A DNA stretch of 64,000 bases from Protaetiibacter sp. (lineage in GTDB: Bacteria; Actinomycetota; Actinomycetes; Actinomycetales; Microbacteriaceae). A model generated the notes under the pieces. The model made no database searches. It was given only the letters and a program-made list of their open reading frames with translations, and was not told the DNA's origin. Position 1 is the stretch's first letter; each line of letters starts with the position of its first letter. Made by a program: the position numbers and the translations under genes. The stretch is from assembly GCA_030150265.1 (NCBI GenBank), contig JASLGG010000043.1:5200-69199 (forward strand), written 5' to 3'. Positions 44,308 through 54,346 of this stretch are shown piece by piece.

Positions 44308-45192
44308 ATGGATGTGTCGCTCCGTCAGGTGGAGGTGTTCGCCGCCGTCGCGCACGCGCTCCACTTCGGCAAGGCTGCCGAGGCGCTCTACACCTCGCAG
44401 TCGATGGTGAGCCAGGAGATCCGGCGCCTCGAGGATCGCGCCGGCGCCCTGCTGTTCGACCGCTCCACCCGCCGCGTCGCGCTCACGCCCGCGGGGGAGG
44501 CCCTGCTGCCGGCCGCGGAGGCGCTGCTCGCGGCGTCCCGGGAGTTCGCGATCGCCGCGCGCCTCGCGGCCGGGCTCGACACGACACTGCTCCGGCTCGC
44601 GGCCAGCCCGAGCGCCATGAACGACCTGGTGCCGCGGGCGCTCCGCCGCAGCGAGGAGGCGCTCCCGCACCTCACGATCGAGGACATCGCGGTCGAGACC
44701 GGCGAGGTCGAGCCCGCGCTCCTCGCGGGCGACGCGGATGTCGGGATCGGCCGCTTCCTCGACCTGCCCGCGGGCTACCGGGTGGAGACCGTGCGCGAGG
44801 AGGAGGTTCTCGTCGCGATGAGCGCCGCGCACCCCGCCGCCGCGTCCCGCCACGTGCGGCTCGACCGGTTGAGCGAGCTGCCGCTCATGCTGTGGCCGCG
44901 CGAGCGCAGCCCGCGATACTACGACGTCATCCTCGACATCTGCCACCGGCGCGGGCTCGACCCGATCGTGCTCGTCAGCCAGCCGCGCATCATCGGCAGC
45001 CGCTCCTACTTCCTCTCCGAGAACCGGGCGTTCACGCTCATCTCGGCGTCTGCGGCGTCGGCGCTCCCGCTCGACATCGCGGCGCGACCGCTCGCCGAGC
45101 CCGCGACGCTGCCGCTCGAGGTCGGCTGGCGCGCCGCCGACCCGCGGCCCGCTGTCGCGCGCCTCGTCGAGGTGATCCGCTCGGTCGGCTGA
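44308..45192 (+). CDS. LysR-family regulator, probably of psuGK
   Basis: The 294-residue protein begins MDVSLRQVEVFAAVAHALHF, followed by the HTH AAEALYTSQSMVSQEIRRLE, and has a ligand-binding domain to the C-terminus. LysR regulators usually act on the divergent neighbour, here psuG. The inducer may be pseudouridine or its phosphate; this is an inference from position. Confidence 0.88.
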   Translation: MDVSLRQVEVFAAVAHALHFGKAAEALYTSQSMVSQEIRRLEDRAGALLFDRSTRRVALTPAGEALLPAAEALLAASREFAIAARLAAGLDTTLLRLAASPSAMNDLVPRALRRSEEALPHLTIEDIAVETGEVEPALLAGDADVGIGRFLDLPAGYRVETVREEEVLVAMSAAHPAAASRHVRLDRLSELPLMLWPRERSPRYYDVILDICHRRGLDPIVLVSQPRIIGSRSYFLSENRAFTLISASAASALPLDIAARPLAEPATLPLEVGWRAADPRPAVARLVEVIRSVG

Positions 45193-45202
45193 GGCCGGAG
45201 CG

Positions 45203-45991
45203 CTACTTCTTCGGGATGTCGGGCTTGCCGCGCAGCACCGCGGCCTTGACCTCCGCGATCGCCTGCGTCACCTGGATGCCGCGCGGGCAGGCCTCCGAGC
45301 AGTTGAAGGTCGTACGGCAGCGCCACACGCCCTCCTTGTCGTTGAGGATGTCGAGGCGCACCTTCGCCGCCTCGTCGCGCGAGTCGAAGATGAAGCGGTG
45401 CGCGTTGACGATCGCCGCCGGGCCGAAGTACTGGCCGTCGGTCCAGAACACCGGGCAGCTCGAGGTGCACGCGGCGCACAGGATGCACTTGGTGGTGTCG
45501 TCGAAGCGCTCGCGCTGGGCGACCGACTGGATTCGCTCCTTGCCGTCCTTGGGCTTGCTGCTGGCGATGAGGAACGGCTGGATCTCGCGGTAGGAGGCGA
45601 AGAACGGCTCCATGTCGACGATGAGGTCCTTCTCGAGCGGCAGGCCCTTGATCGCCTCGACGTAGATCGGCTTCGAGATGTCGAGGTCCTTGATGAGGGT
45701 CTTGCACGCGAGCCGGTTGCGGCCGTTGATGCGCATGGCGTCCGAGCCGCAGATGCCGTGCGCGCACGAGCGGCGGAAGGTGAGCGAGCCGTCCTGCTCC
45801 CACTTTATCTTGTGCAGCGCGTCGAGCACGCGGTCGGTCGCGTACAGCTCCACGTCGAAGTCCTGCCAGTACGGCTCGGCGTCCTTCTCCGGGTCGAAGC
45901 GGCGGATGATGAGGGTCACCGTGAAGGCCTGGATCGGCGCCTCGGGCTTCGCCGCGTCGTTCACGGCCTCGAGGGTGGCAGCGCCGGCCAT
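45203..45991 (-). CDS. sdhB: Succinate dehydrogenase iron-sulfur subunit
   Basis: The 262-residue subunit carries electrons from SdhA to the quinone site. The 2Fe-2S ligands are in RRSCAHGICGSDAM and NRLACKTL. The two other clusters are bound by CILCAACTSSCPVFW and NCSEACPRGIQV. It is the last gene of sdhCDAB. AGGAAG before the ATG derives from a copy of the sdhA 3' end. Confidence 0.96.
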   Translation of the reverse strand: MAGAATLEAVNDAAKPEAPIQAFTVTLIIRRFDPEKDAEPYWQDFDVELYATDRVLDALHKIKWEQDGSLTFRRSCAHGICGSDAMRINGRNRLACKTLIKDLDISKPIYVEAIKGLPLEKDLIVDMEPFFASYREIQPFLIASSKPKDGKERIQSVAQRERFDDTTKCILCAACTSSCPVFWTDGQYFGPAAIVNAHRFIFDSRDEAAKVRLDILNDKEGVWRCRTTFNCSEACPRGIQVTQAIAEVKAAVLRGKPDIPKK

Positions 45992-46079
45992 CAGTACTTC
46001 CTCTCCATGTTGCGGAACAGTCTGGTAGTTCGTGACCGCATCAGTACTTGCGTTCCATCGGCTGGTAGTTCGTGATCAC
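45989..46079. repeat. Partial duplication of the sdhA 3' end in the sdhA-sdhB gap
   Basis: Two blocks (45989-46038 and 46039-46079) share ATCAGTACTT, a TCCAT core and the 14-nt CTGGTAGTTCGTGA. On the minus strand both encode a tail ending MERKY and a stop. The sdhB-proximal copy also supplies the sdhB ribosome site. Confidence 0.6.
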
Positions 46080-47861
46080 GACCGGCTTCCAGTCGAGCGA
46101 GATGTGGTCGGCGGCATCGGCCGAGTGCGGATCGCCCGTGAGGTACGCCATGGTGTGCTTCATGTAGGTCTCGTCGTCGCGCTTCGGGTAGTCGTCGCGC
46201 ATGTGGCCGCCGCGGCTCTCCTTGCGGTTGCGGGCGGAGTAGACGACGACCTCGGCCAGGTCGAGCAGGAAGCCCAGCTCGATGGCCTCGAGCAGGTCGG
46301 TGTTGAAGCGGTGGCCCTTGTCCTGGATCGAGACGTTCTTGTAGCGCTCGCGGAGCGAGTGGATGGTCCGGGTCACCTTCTCGAGCGACTCGTCGGTGCG
46401 GAACACCTGGGCGTTGCGGTCCATCTCGTCCTGCAGCTCCTTGCGGAGGGCGGCGATCCGCTCGGTGCCGGACGCGTTCCGCAGGCTCTCGACCATGTCG
46501 CGCACGCCGGCCGCGGCATCCGCGGGAAGCGGGGTGAAGTCGACGGTCTCGGCGTAGTCCACGGCGTTGTTGCCCGCGCGCTTGCCGAACACGTTGATGT
46601 CGAGCAGCGAGTTGGTGCCGAGGCGGTTCGAGCCGTGCACCGAGACGCACGCGCACTCGCCCGCGGCGTAGAGGCCGGGGACGACGGTGTCGTTGTCGCG
46701 CAGCACCTCGGCCTTGACGTTGGTCGGGATGCCGCCCATCGCGTAGTGCGCGGTGGGCATGACGGGCACGGGCTCGACGACCGGATCGACGCCCAGGTAG
46801 GTGCGGGCGAACTCGGTGATATCGGGGAGCTTGGTCTCGAGCACCTCGGCGCCGAGGTGGGTGCAGTCGAGCAGCACGTAGTCCTTGTGGGGGCCCGCGC
46901 CGCGGCCCTCCGCGACCTCCTGCACCATGCAGCGCGAGACGATGTCGCGCGGCGCCAGGTCCTTGATGGTGGGGGCGTAGCGCTCCATGAAGCGCTCGCC
47001 CGAGGCGTTGCGCAGGATCGCGCCCTCGCCGCGGGCGCCCTCGGTGAGCAGGATGCCGAGGCCGGCGAGGCCGGTCGGGTGGAACTGGAAGAACTCCATG
47101 TCCTCGAGCGGGAGGCCCTTGCGCCAGATGATGCCGACGCCGTCGCCCGTGAGGGTGTGCGCGTTCGAGGTGGTCTTGTAGATCTTGCCGAAGCCGCCGG
47201 TGGCGAAGACGATCGACTTGCCCTGGAAGACGTGCAGCTCACCGGTGGCCAGCTCGTAGGCGACGACGCCCGAGGGCTGGGGCACGCCATCCACCTCGGT
47301 CATCACGAGGTCGAGCGCGTAGAACTCGTTGAAGAAGTTGACGCCGAGCTTGACGCAGTTCTGGAACAGCGTCTGCAGGATCATGTGGCCGGTGCGGTCG
47401 GCGGCGTAGCAGGCACGGCGCACCGGCGCCTTGCCGTGGTCGCGGGTGTGACCGCCGAAGCGGCGCTGGTCGATGCGGCCCTCGGGCGTGCGGTTGAACG
47501 GCAGGCCCATGTTCTCGAGGTCGAGGACGGCGTCGATCGCCTCCTTCGCGAGGATCTCGGCGGCGTCCTGATCGACGAGGTAGTCGCCGCCCTTGACGGT
47601 GTCGAAGGTGTGCCACTCCCAGCTGTCCTCCTCGACGTTCGCGAGCGCCGCGGCCATGCCGCCCTGCGCCGCGCCCGTGTGGGAGCGGGTGGGGTAGAGC
47701 TTCGTGATGACCGCCGTGTTCGCGCGGGGGGCCGCCTCGATCGCGGCGCGCATGCCCGCCCCGCCTGCTCCCACGATCACGACGTCGTGACGGTGATAGT
47801 GGACGCCGTCGATGACGTCTCCGTCTTCGAACTGCAGGTACTCGCTCACGTTCTCTCTCAT
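46041..47861 (-). CDS. sdhA: Succinate dehydrogenase flavoprotein subunit
   Basis: The 606-residue subunit oxidises succinate to fumarate with covalently bound FAD. The FAD motif is DVVIVGAGGAGMRAA and the FAD-linked His is in RSHTGAAQGGMAAAL. The catalytic region includes RRFGGHTRDHGKAPVRR and MPTAHYAMGGIPTN. ATG 47861 lies 13 nt after the sdhD stop; a GTG 12 nt further in is an alternative start. Confidence 0.96.
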   Translation of the reverse strand: MRENVSEYLQFEDGDVIDGVHYHRHDVVIVGAGGAGMRAAIEAAPRANTAVITKLYPTRSHTGAAQGGMAAALANVEEDSWEWHTFDTVKGGDYLVDQDAAEILAKEAIDAVLDLENMGLPFNRTPEGRIDQRRFGGHTRDHGKAPVRRACYAADRTGHMILQTLFQNCVKLGVNFFNEFYALDLVMTEVDGVPQPSGVVAYELATGELHVFQGKSIVFATGGFGKIYKTTSNAHTLTGDGVGIIWRKGLPLEDMEFFQFHPTGLAGLGILLTEGARGEGAILRNASGERFMERYAPTIKDLAPRDIVSRCMVQEVAEGRGAGPHKDYVLLDCTHLGAEVLETKLPDITEFARTYLGVDPVVEPVPVMPTAHYAMGGIPTNVKAEVLRDNDTVVPGLYAAGECACVSVHGSNRLGTNSLLDINVFGKRAGNNAVDYAETVDFTPLPADAAAGVRDMVESLRNASGTERIAALRKELQDEMDRNAQVFRTDESLEKVTRTIHSLRERYKNVSIQDKGHRFNTDLLEAIELGFLLDLAEVVVYSARNRKESRGGHMRDDYPKRDDETYMKHTMAYLTGDPHSADAADHISLDWKPVVITNYQPMERKY

Positions 47862-47874
47862 CACTGGGCGTCTG

Positions 47875-48330
47875 TCACCGGGCGGCGCAGATGGCGATCA
47901 GCTCGGCGTTGTCGGTCGGCGCCAGGCAGGGGTCGAAGGTCGTCAGCACGAGGGTGCCGAGCGCGAGCAGCGCGACCGTCGCGAGGCCGAGCGCCACCAG
48001 CAGGAAGCTGCGGAAGCGTCCGTGCGCGTAGTCGTTCACGAGGGTGCGCATGCCGTTCGAGCCGTGGATGAGGGCGAGCCACAGCAGCACGACATCCCAC
48101 CACAGCCAGATCGGGTCGGCGAGCTTGCCAGCCACGAAGCCCCAGTCGAGGATCGACACCTTGCCCGGGAAGATCAGGTTGTAGAAGAGGTGGCCGAAGA
48201 TCAGGAACACGAGCAGGAAGCCCGAGACGCGCATCCAGATCCAGCCCCACTTCTCGATGTTGAAGCGGTTGCGCCTGCGGTGGCTGAGGTGCGGGCTGCG
48301 CGGCTCGGCGATGTTCTGGGTCGTCATCAT
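47875..48330 (-). CDS. sdhD: Succinate dehydrogenase membrane anchor subunit
   Basis: The 151-residue protein has three hydrophobic helices. RFNIEKWGWIWMRVSGFLL opens the first, and HGSNGMRTLVNDY holds the conserved His/Asn-Gly-x-Arg pattern of the heme/quinone region. ATG 48330 overlaps the sdhC stop (ATGA). Confidence 0.92.
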   Translation of the reverse strand: MMTTQNIAEPRSPHLSHRRRNRFNIEKWGWIWMRVSGFLLVFLIFGHLFYNLIFPGKVSILDWGFVAGKLADPIWLWWDVVLLWLALIHGSNGMRTLVNDYAHGRFRSFLLVALGLATVALLALGTLVLTTFDPCLAPTDNAELIAICAAR

Positions 48331-48764
48331 TCGCCTCCGAACACGACCATGAGGTGGCGGGGGACGAAGCCGATCAGCAGCACGATCCAGAGGCCGATCA
48401 CGACCCAGAACATGGCCTTCTGCGCCCGGGGGCCCCAGGAGAACAGGTCGATGCAGATGATGCGGAGGCCGTTGAAGGCGTGCAGCCCGATCGCGGCGAC
48501 GAGCGCGGTCTCGCCGAGGCCCATGATGGGCGTCTTGTAGGTGCCGATCACGGCGTCGTAGGCCTCGGGGCTGATGCGGATGAGCGCCGTGTCGAGGATG
48601 TGCACCAGCAGGAAGAAGAAGATCGCCGTGCCCGTGATGCGGTGCAGCACCCACGACCACATGCCCTCGCGACCCCGGTAGAGGGTTCCGGCGGGAAGTA
48701 TGCGCTTCTTGGGTTCGGGAACGGATGCCGCGGATGCGTCGGGCGGTGCGGCCTGGCTCGTCAC
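48327..48764 (-). CDS. sdhC: Succinate dehydrogenase cytochrome b556 subunit
   Basis: The 145-residue subunit has the SdhC signature SWVLHRITGTAIFFFLLVHI (residues 37-56), with the heme/quinone-proximal His, and three helices including IGLHAFNGLRIICID. It is the first gene of sdhCDAB. The GTG start has GAGAG about 6 nt upstream. Confidence 0.93.
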   Translation of the reverse strand: MTSQAAPPDASAASVPEPKKRILPAGTLYRGREGMWSWVLHRITGTAIFFFLLVHILDTALIRISPEAYDAVIGTYKTPIMGLGETALVAAIGLHAFNGLRIICIDLFSWGPRAQKAMFWVVIGLWIVLLIGFVPRHLMVVFGGE

Positions 48765-48808
48765 GGTGCGCTCTCCCTCGTGATTCGCTCGTCGTCGGAA
48801 CGGCCTCC

Positions 48809-48814
48809 AGTCTA
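48809..48814 (-). promoter_or_regulatory. Putative -10 box of sdhCDAB
   Basis: On the minus strand TAGACT lies about 44 nt before the sdhC GTG. A palindrome at 48835-48856 would then cover its -35 region. Confidence 0.45.
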
Positions 48815-48834
48815 TGCCCGGCCCCGAGGGTGCG

Positions 48835-48856
48835 CAGGTGAGGCGACCCTCACCTG
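48835..48856. promoter_or_regulatory. Palindrome in the sdhC-manC intergenic region (site 1)
   Basis: CAGGTGAG and CTCACCTG are perfect 8-bp inverted arms around a 6-nt spacer, at the -35 region of the sdh promoter. The AGGT/ACCT core recalls DtxR-type sites, but the spacing is too wide for a confident match. Confidence 0.55.
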
Positions 48857-48872
48857 TCTCGATGTCGAGACA
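48855..48872. promoter_or_regulatory. Palindrome in the sdhC-manC intergenic region (site 2)
   Basis: TGTCTCGA and TCGAGACA are perfect 8-bp arms with a 2-nt spacer, placed about 20 bp upstream of the manC -10 box. It is a strong candidate operator. Confidence 0.6.
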
Positions 48873-48891
48873 TCGCCGAGAGCCAGCCTCT

Positions 48892-48897
48892 TAGGCT
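48892..48897 (+). promoter_or_regulatory. -10 box of manC, probable leaderless transcript
   Basis: TAGGCT lies 6 nt before the ATG at 48904. Confidence 0.5.
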
Positions 48898-48903
48898 GAG
48901 ATC

Positions 48904-50019
48904 ATGCCCTCTTCTCTCGAACGGTTCTACGGCGTCATCCCCGCGGGCGGCGTCGGCTCCCGTCTCTGGCCGCTGTCGCGCGCGGACGCCCCGAAGTTCC
49001 TCCACGACCTCACCGGGTCGGGCCGCACGCTGCTGCGCGGCACCTGGGAGCGGCTGGTGCCCCTCGCGGGTCCCGACCGCGTCCTGGTCGTCACGGGCCG
49101 CGCGCACCGCGCGGCCGTCGAGCTCCAGATCCCCGAGCTCTCCGACGCGAACATCGTGCTCGAGGCGGCGCCCCGCGACTCGACCGTCGCGATCGGGCTC
49201 GCCGCCGCGATCCTGCGCCGGCGCGAGCCCGACGTCATCATCGGCTCCTTCGCCGCCGACCACGTGATCGGCGACGAGGCCGCGTTCCGCGCCGCGGTCG
49301 AGCAGGCCGTCGAGGCCGCCGACGCGGGATACATCACGACCATCGGCATCCAGCCGAGCGAGCCCGCGGTTGGCTTCGGCTACATCGAGTGCGGGGGAGG
49401 GGCTGGCATCCCGAGCGCGCCCGACGCGCTGCTCGTCGCGAGCTTCGTCGAGAAGCCGGATGCCGACACCGCGACCCGCTACCTGGCAGGCGGCCGCCAT
49501 CTGTGGAATGCGGGCATGTTCATCGCGCGGGCGGACGTGCTCCTCGAGCAGATCGGCGCCTACGACGCCCGGTTGCTCGAGCAGCTCGAGGAGCTCGCCG
49601 CCGCGTGGGACGAGCAGTCCACCCGCGGCCCCGTGGTCGACCGGCTGTGGCCGGGGCTGCGCCGCATCGCGATCGACTACACGGTCGCGGAGCCGGCGGC
49701 GGCGGCCGGGCGGCTCGCCGTGATCCCCGGCCGGTTCCCGTGGGACGACGTGGGCGACTTCGCCTCGGTGGCGAAGCTCAAGTCGAGCGGTCGGCCGGGC
49801 GAGCTCTCGATCCTCGGCGAGAACGCCCGCGTGCTGGCCGATGCCTCCAGCGGTATCGTGGTGAGCCAGACCGATCGCATCGTGTCGCTCATCGGCGTGC
49901 ACGACATCGTCGTGGTCGACACCCCGGATGCGCTCCTCGTGACCACGACCGCCAACGCCCAGCGCGTCAAGAGCGTCGTCGACGCCCTCAAGCTCTCGGG
50001 ACGCGACGACGTGCTCTGA
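48904..50019 (+). CDS. manC: Mannose-1-phosphate guanylyltransferase
   Basis: This 371-residue nucleotidyltransferase makes GDP-mannose for cell-envelope glycans. The nucleotide-binding motif is VIPAGGVGSRLWPLSRADAP (residues 11-30). GSFAADHVIGD, FVEKPD and WNAGMFIARADVLL are typical of the family. It has no fused isomerase domain. It is divergent from sdhCDAB, and a copy of the two-hairpin repeat begins 9 nt after its stop. Confidence 0.92.
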   Translation: MPSSLERFYGVIPAGGVGSRLWPLSRADAPKFLHDLTGSGRTLLRGTWERLVPLAGPDRVLVVTGRAHRAAVELQIPELSDANIVLEAAPRDSTVAIGLAAAILRRREPDVIIGSFAADHVIGDEAAFRAAVEQAVEAADAGYITTIGIQPSEPAVGFGYIECGGGAGIPSAPDALLVASFVEKPDADTATRYLAGGRHLWNAGMFIARADVLLEQIGAYDARLLEQLEELAAAWDEQSTRGPVVDRLWPGLRRIAIDYTVAEPAAAAGRLAVIPGRFPWDDVGDFASVAKLKSSGRPGELSILGENARVLADASSGIVVSQTDRIVSLIGVHDIVVVDTPDALLVTTTANAQRVKSVVDALKLSGRDDVL

Positions 50020-50028
50020 ATTTGCTGG

Positions 50029-50102
50029 GCGTCGCGATAATCCGCGGCGCGGACGTCGGGGCCGGCCGTGCGCGAACGCCCGGCCCGACGAGTGCCGACA
50101 CC
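50029..50102 (+). repeat. Two-hairpin intergenic repeat, copy 3 (after manC)
   Basis: Hairpin 1 (50029-50036 with 50043-50050) keeps 8 pairs, one of them GT. Hairpin 2 pairs GTCG with CGAC at the positions that are GATC/GATC and GTGC/GCAC in the other copies, and has one bulged G. It ends in GTGCCGACACC (50092-50102). Confidence 0.8.
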
Positions 50103-50147
50103 GATGAGCGGCAGCGCGAACGCGGCGCTCTGATGCGCTCCGATATG

Positions 50148-50167
50148 CGATTGTGAGCGAGGGTGCT
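50148..50167 (+). repeat. 20-nt direct repeat upstream of the nucleoside operon, copy 1
   Basis: CGATTGTGAGCGAGGGTGCT matches the copy 80 bp downstream at 18 of 20 positions. It may be a regulator site. The rest of 50103-50328 contains no gene. Confidence 0.6.
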
Positions 50168-50227
50168 GCTCATCTGAGCGTGATCGTTTCCAGAACATTT
50201 CGATCCGCCTCCGGGTGTGTAACTCTT

Positions 50228-50247
50228 CGATTGCGAGCGACGGTGCT
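50228..50247 (+). repeat. 20-nt direct repeat upstream of the nucleoside operon, copy 2
   Basis: CGATTGCGAGCGACGGTGCT lies about 25 bp upstream of the TAACCT -10 box (50273-50278), where an activator or repressor could act. Confidence 0.6.
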
Positions 50248-50272
50248 CGCCTTCCGGCCGCGTCACATTGGG

Positions 50273-50278
50273 TAACCT
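50273..50278 (+). promoter_or_regulatory. Putative -10 box of the nucleoside uptake operon
   Basis: TAACCT lies about 50 nt before the lipoprotein start, leaving a leader of roughly 45 nt with a GGAGG site. Confidence 0.5.
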
Positions 50279-50328
50279 GGTCGGCAATCCGCCGGTCATC
50301 CTGCCCGGCGACTTTCTTGGAGGACACA

Positions 50329-51429
50329 GTGACAATCACGATCCGCAAGGCCGCGGTCTCCGGCCTCGCCATCCTCGGTGCGAGCACCCTCGTGCTCAGC
50401 GGCTGCGCTGCCGCTCCCGAGGCCGGCCCCAGCGAGAGCGCCGCCCCCGACTTCCTGGCGTGCATGGTCTCCGACTCCGGCGGCTTCGACGACCACTCGT
50501 TCAACGAGCTGGGACTCCAGGGCCTCCAGGCTGCCGCGAAGGACCTCGGCATCAAGGAGAAGCACGTCGAGTCGAACACCGAGGACGACTACGCCTCGAA
50601 CATCGAGGGTCTGCTCGGTGAGGGCTGCAACCTCATCGTGACGGTCGGCTTCCTGCTCTCGGCGGCCACCATCACCGCGGCGAACGCCAACCCGGACGTC
50701 GAGTTCGCGATCGTCGACGACAGCCTCGACGGCAACTTCGACGGCACCAACGACACCAAGAACGGCAAGCCGCTGCTCTTCAACACCGCCGAGGCCGCGT
50801 TCCTCGCGGGCTACGCGGCTGCCGCGACGAGCAAGACCGGCGTCGTGGGCACCTACGGCGGCATCCAGATCAACCCCGTCACGATCTTCATGGACGGCTT
50901 CGTCGACGGCGTCGCCTACTACAACGAGGTCAACGGCACCTCGGTCAAGTCGATCGGCTGGGACAAGGCCACGCAGACCGGTTCCTTCACCGGCGGCTTC
51001 GCGGCCGGCGTCGAGTCGAAGACCGCGGCGCAGAACCTGCTCGACCAGGGTGCCGACGTGATCCTGCCCTGTGGTGGCCCGATCTACCAGAGCGCCGGCG
51101 AGGCCATCAAGGAGAAGGGCGGCGACATCGCCCTCATCGGTGTCGACGCGGACGTCTTCAACACCGACCCGAACGTGGCCCAGCTCCTGCTCACCTCGAT
51201 CATGAAGGGCGTCGACAAGGCGGTCTACGACACCGTCAAGTCGGCTGCCGAGGGCAAGTTCGACATCACGCCCTACATCGGCACCCTGGACAACGGCGGC
51301 GTGGGCATCGCGCCGTTCCACGACTGGGAGTCCAAGGTCCCGGCTGACCTCGGCAAGACGCTCGACGAGCTGAAGGCCAAGATCATCTCGGGCGAGATCA
51401 AGGTCACGTCGCCCGCGACCCCCAAGTAA
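50329..51429 (+). CDS. BMP-family nucleoside-binding lipoprotein
   Basis: The 366-residue solute-binding protein has a lipobox LVLSGC (Cys 26), so it is anchored outside the membrane. BMP/Med-family motifs are VSDSGGFDDHSFNELG, VGFLLSAATITAANANPDV, and NTAEAAFLAGYAAAA. It should deliver nucleosides to the ABC transporter encoded downstream. GGAGG is 6 nt before the GTG. A strong hairpin follows the gene. Confidence 0.92.
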   Translation: MTITIRKAAVSGLAILGASTLVLSGCAAAPEAGPSESAAPDFLACMVSDSGGFDDHSFNELGLQGLQAAAKDLGIKEKHVESNTEDDYASNIEGLLGEGCNLIVTVGFLLSAATITAANANPDVEFAIVDDSLDGNFDGTNDTKNGKPLLFNTAEAAFLAGYAAAATSKTGVVGTYGGIQINPVTIFMDGFVDGVAYYNEVNGTSVKSIGWDKATQTGSFTGGFAAGVESKTAAQNLLDQGADVILPCGGPIYQSAGEAIKEKGGDIALIGVDADVFNTDPNVAQLLLTSIMKGVDKAVYDTVKSAAEGKFDITPYIGTLDNGGVGIAPFHDWESKVPADLGKTLDELKAKIISGEIKVTSPATPK

Positions 51430-51450
51430 CACCCCTCTCGCACCACGGCA

Positions 51451-51480
51451 CGGGGAGGCCGGTCATTGCCGGCCTCCCCG
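51451..51480 (+). terminator. 12-bp hairpin after the BMP gene
   Basis: CGGGGAGGCCGG and CCGGCCTCCCCG form a perfect stem with a 6-nt loop but no T-run. It may lower read-through, giving more binding protein than transporter; the next gene has its own -10 box. Confidence 0.65.
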
Positions 51481-51503
51481 TTGCTGCGTGAGGGCCCGAT
51501 TCC

Positions 51504-51509
51504 TAGATT
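51504..51509 (+). promoter_or_regulatory. -10 box of the transporter ATPase gene, probable leaderless transcript
   Basis: TAGATT lies 6 nt before the ATG at 51516. Confidence 0.5.
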
Positions 51510-51515
51510 GAGACA

Positions 51516-53023
51516 ATGAAGCTCGAACTTCGCGGCATCACCAAGCGCTTCGGCGCCCTGGTCGCCAACGATCACATCGACCTCACCGTCGAGGCGGGTG
51601 AGATCCACTGCCTGCTCGGTGAGAACGGCGCAGGCAAGTCCACCCTGATGAACGTGCTCTACGGCCTGTACCAGGCCGAAGAGGGCGAGATCCTCCTCGA
51701 CGACCAGGTGCAGCACTTCGCCGGCCCCGGCGACGCCATGAAGGCCGGCATCGGCATGGTGCACCAGCACTTCATGCTCGTGCCGGTGTTCACCGTGGCC
51801 GAGAACGTCATGCTCGGCCACGAGCAGACCAAGGGCCCCGGCATCCTCGACCTCGCCGCGGCTCGCGCCAAGGTGCGCGAGATCTCCGACCGCTTCGGGT
51901 TCGACGTCGACCCGGACGCCGTCGTCGAGGACCTCCCGGTCGGGGTGCAGCAGCGTGTCGAGATCATCAAGGCGCTCTCCCGCGACGCCCGCGTGCTCGT
52001 GTTCGACGAGCCCACCGCGGTGCTCACCCCGCAGGAGACCGACGAGCTCATGATGATCATGCGTCAGCTCAAGGAGTCGGGCGCCTCCATCGTCTTCATC
52101 ACCCACAAGCTCCGCGAGGTGCGCGAGGTCGCCGACCGGATCACCGTGATCCGGCTGGGCAAGGTCGTCGGCGAGGCCTCGCCGACCGCGAGCAACACCG
52201 AGCTCGCCTCCATGATGGTCGGTCGCGCGGTCGAGCTGACCGTGCAGAAGGCCCCCGCCAACCCGGGTGGCGACGCCTTCGTGGTGTCCGACCTCTCGGT
52301 CATCGACGCGCGCAACCAGTACGTCGTGAAGGACGTGTCGTTCACCGTGCGCGCGGGCGAGATCCTCGCCATCGCGGGCGTGCAGGGCAACGGACAGACC
52401 GAGCTCACCGAGGCGATCCTCGGCATCCAGCCGCGCACGAGCGGGTCGATCACGCTCGACGGCGCGGAACTGCTCGGCAAGAACGTGCGTCGCGTGCTCG
52501 ACTCCGGCGTCGGCTTCGTGCCCGAGGACCGCAAGGAGGACGGGCTCGTCGCCGAGTTCACGATCGCCGAGAACCTCATGCTCGACCGCTCGGTCGGCGC
52601 GCCGTTCGTCAAGGCCGGCACGCTTCAGCTCAAGGAGCTCGCCGAGTTCGCCGAGGAGAAGCTCGCCGAGTTCGACATCCGCGCCCAGGGCATCGACACC
52701 CACGCCGGACGCCTCTCGGGCGGCAACCAGCAGAAGGTCGTGCTCGCGCGCGAGCTGAGCCGCGAGCTGCGCCTCTTCGTGGCCTCGCAGCCCACCCGCG
52801 GGCTCGACGTGGGCTCGATCGAGTTCGTGCACACCCGGATCGTGCAGGCGCGCGACGCCGGCATCCCCGTGATCGTGGTGTCGACCGAGCTCGACGAGGT
52901 CGTCGCGCTCGCCGACCGCATCGCGGTCATGTATCGAGGCGGGATCGTCGGCATCGTGCCGGGCGACACCCCGCGTGACGTGCTCGGCCTCATGATGGCC
53001 GGCGAGACGACGGGAGCGGCCGC

Positions 53024-53027
<4 letters not shown>
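51516..53027 (+). CDS. Nucleoside ABC importer ATPase (two domains)
   Basis: The 503-residue protein has two ABC domains. The first has Walker A GENGAGKST and Walker B ARVLVFDEPTAVLTP. The second has a degenerate P-loop (GVQGNGQTE) and the signature LSGGNQQKVVLAREL, as in RbsA/YufO-type importers. It overlaps the first permease gene by GTGA. Confidence 0.93.
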
Positions 53028-54342
<1,315 letters not shown>

Positions 54343-54346
<4 letters not shown>

